From positions 14,037 through 68,737 of the forward strand of contig DDTD01000014.1 in assembly GCA_002344005.1 (NCBI GenBank): 54,701 nt of DNA, read 5' to 3'. The translations under genes were made by a program, and so were the position numbers. The DNA comes from Ignavibacteria bacterium UBA2373 (GTDB lineage: Bacteria; Bacteroidota; Ignavibacteria; Kapaibacteriales; UBA961). The notes below the pieces were generated by a model, which saw nothing but the letters and a program-made list of their open reading frames with translations, had not been told where the DNA came from and did not search any database. Of this stretch, positions 54,354 to 54,701 are shown one piece after another; within the stretch, counting starts at the first letter, position 1, and each line of letters starts with the position of its first letter.

Positions 54354-54701
54354 TTATTGAATATCAGATTGTAATAATTCAATTTTATCAATTCCTTCTT
54401 CTATGAACTTAGCTTCACCTTGGAATCCTGATTCTTTGAACTGTATTAATCCGGTAGGTGACACAAAAAATTTTGCCGGTATCCCCGTCACCCCAAGAGA
54501 TTTAGCGAATACGTCATTCTCATCAAAATAGACAGGAAACGTATAATTGTTTTTTGCTATAAATTCATCTACAACTTTTTTCTTATCATCAGATCGTTCC
54601 CAACAATTTACGATAAGAAATTCAACTTTGCTATTATTTTTATATTTATCGTATAATTTTTGCATTGCCGGAAAAGAAGCACGACAAGGTCCACACCATG
54701 T
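54354..54701 (-). CDS. TlpA-like thioredoxin-fold protein, N-terminus off the window
   Basis: Only the C-terminal 115 residues are here; the frame is open to the window edge. The first visible residues are TWCGPCRASFPAM, the WCxxC active site of TlpA/ResA-type thioredoxins, followed by VEFLIVNCWE and the cis-proline region VTGIPAKFFV. Such proteins reduce disulfides in the periplasm, for example in cytochrome maturation. It is the first visible gene of the signalling operon (16 bp before the next gene). Confidence 0.85.
   Translation of the reverse strand, partial: TWCGPCRASFPAMQKLYDKYKNNSKVEFLIVNCWERSDDKKKVVDEFIAKNNYTFPVYFDENDVFAKSLGVTGIPAKFFVSPTGLIQFKESGFQGEAKFIEEGIDKIELLQSDIQ

Noticed and set aside
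1..54701. tRNA, rRNA, riboswitch, prophage or insertion sequence
   Set aside because: Apart from the repeat region no gap exceeds about 200 bases, and I saw no cloverleaf, transposase, integrase or riboswitch-like leader.

Overview
The window looks like a chromosomal segment of a low-GC, diderm bacterium of the Bacteroidota/Chlorobi (FCB) assemblage, most plausibly a Kapabacteria- or Ignavibacteria-like lineage (inference). Supporting signs are a giant FG-GAP protein with a type IX secretion C-terminal sorting domain, a Bacteroidetes-style IleRS and GlmU-like protein, many ATGA-overlapping genes, and a recurring promoter box of the form TAnnTTTG. I see no phage, insertion sequence, tRNA, rRNA or CRISPR. 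Most of the window is ordinary, densely packed chromosome.

Layout. 1-244: the tail of a truncated gene whose last 63 bp have been tandemly duplicated. 245-4118 (minus): a beta-barrel protein, an orphan sugar ABC permease, a YbjN-like chaperone and PspA. 4317-9057 (plus): an operon ybaB-recR-methyltransferase-lipoprotein-PD40/OmpA-YhiN flavoprotein. 9166-11873 (minus): an amino-acid permease translationally coupled to a receiver-histidine kinase. 11874-13232: the only long non-coding stretch, holding two related 21-22 bp tandem-repeat arrays. 13233-16388 (plus): an ECF sigma factor, an anti-sigma factor that appears to carry both an inner-membrane helix and an outer-membrane barrel, and a META-domain lipoprotein. 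16447-22020 (minus): rluD-like, lspA, a DksA/TraR-type protein, ileS. 22090-31705 (minus): an orphan sensor kinase, a 2002-residue FG-GAP protein, Ogg2 glycosylase and a sugar-binding lipoprotein. 31898-40382 (plus): icd, then pyrG-FKBP-FKBP-glmU-like-pyrE-FAD/Fe-S oxidase. 40383-41710 (minus): GT2 and miaE. 41819-43306: an S10 carboxypeptidase. 43360-48540: polysaccharide export (Wzz-like, Wza/SLBB-like), a GT-B transferase and a small anchored protein. 48549-54701 (minus): a tightly packed signalling operon (TlpA-like, 2TM, RluA, small domain protein, HDOD, PAS-histidine kinase, receiver-histidine kinase).

How the parts fit. Envelope biology dominates: lipoprotein processing (LspA), several lipoproteins, OmpA-type anchoring, surface polysaccharide export, PspA membrane stress, and an ECF system that may read the state of the outer membrane directly. 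Signalling is rich in kinases (four) but no classical DNA-binding response regulator lies in the window. The most interesting elements are the ECF/dual-membrane anti-sigma pair and the minisatellite immediately upstream of it, the 21-blade FG-GAP protein, and the permease-kinase pair.
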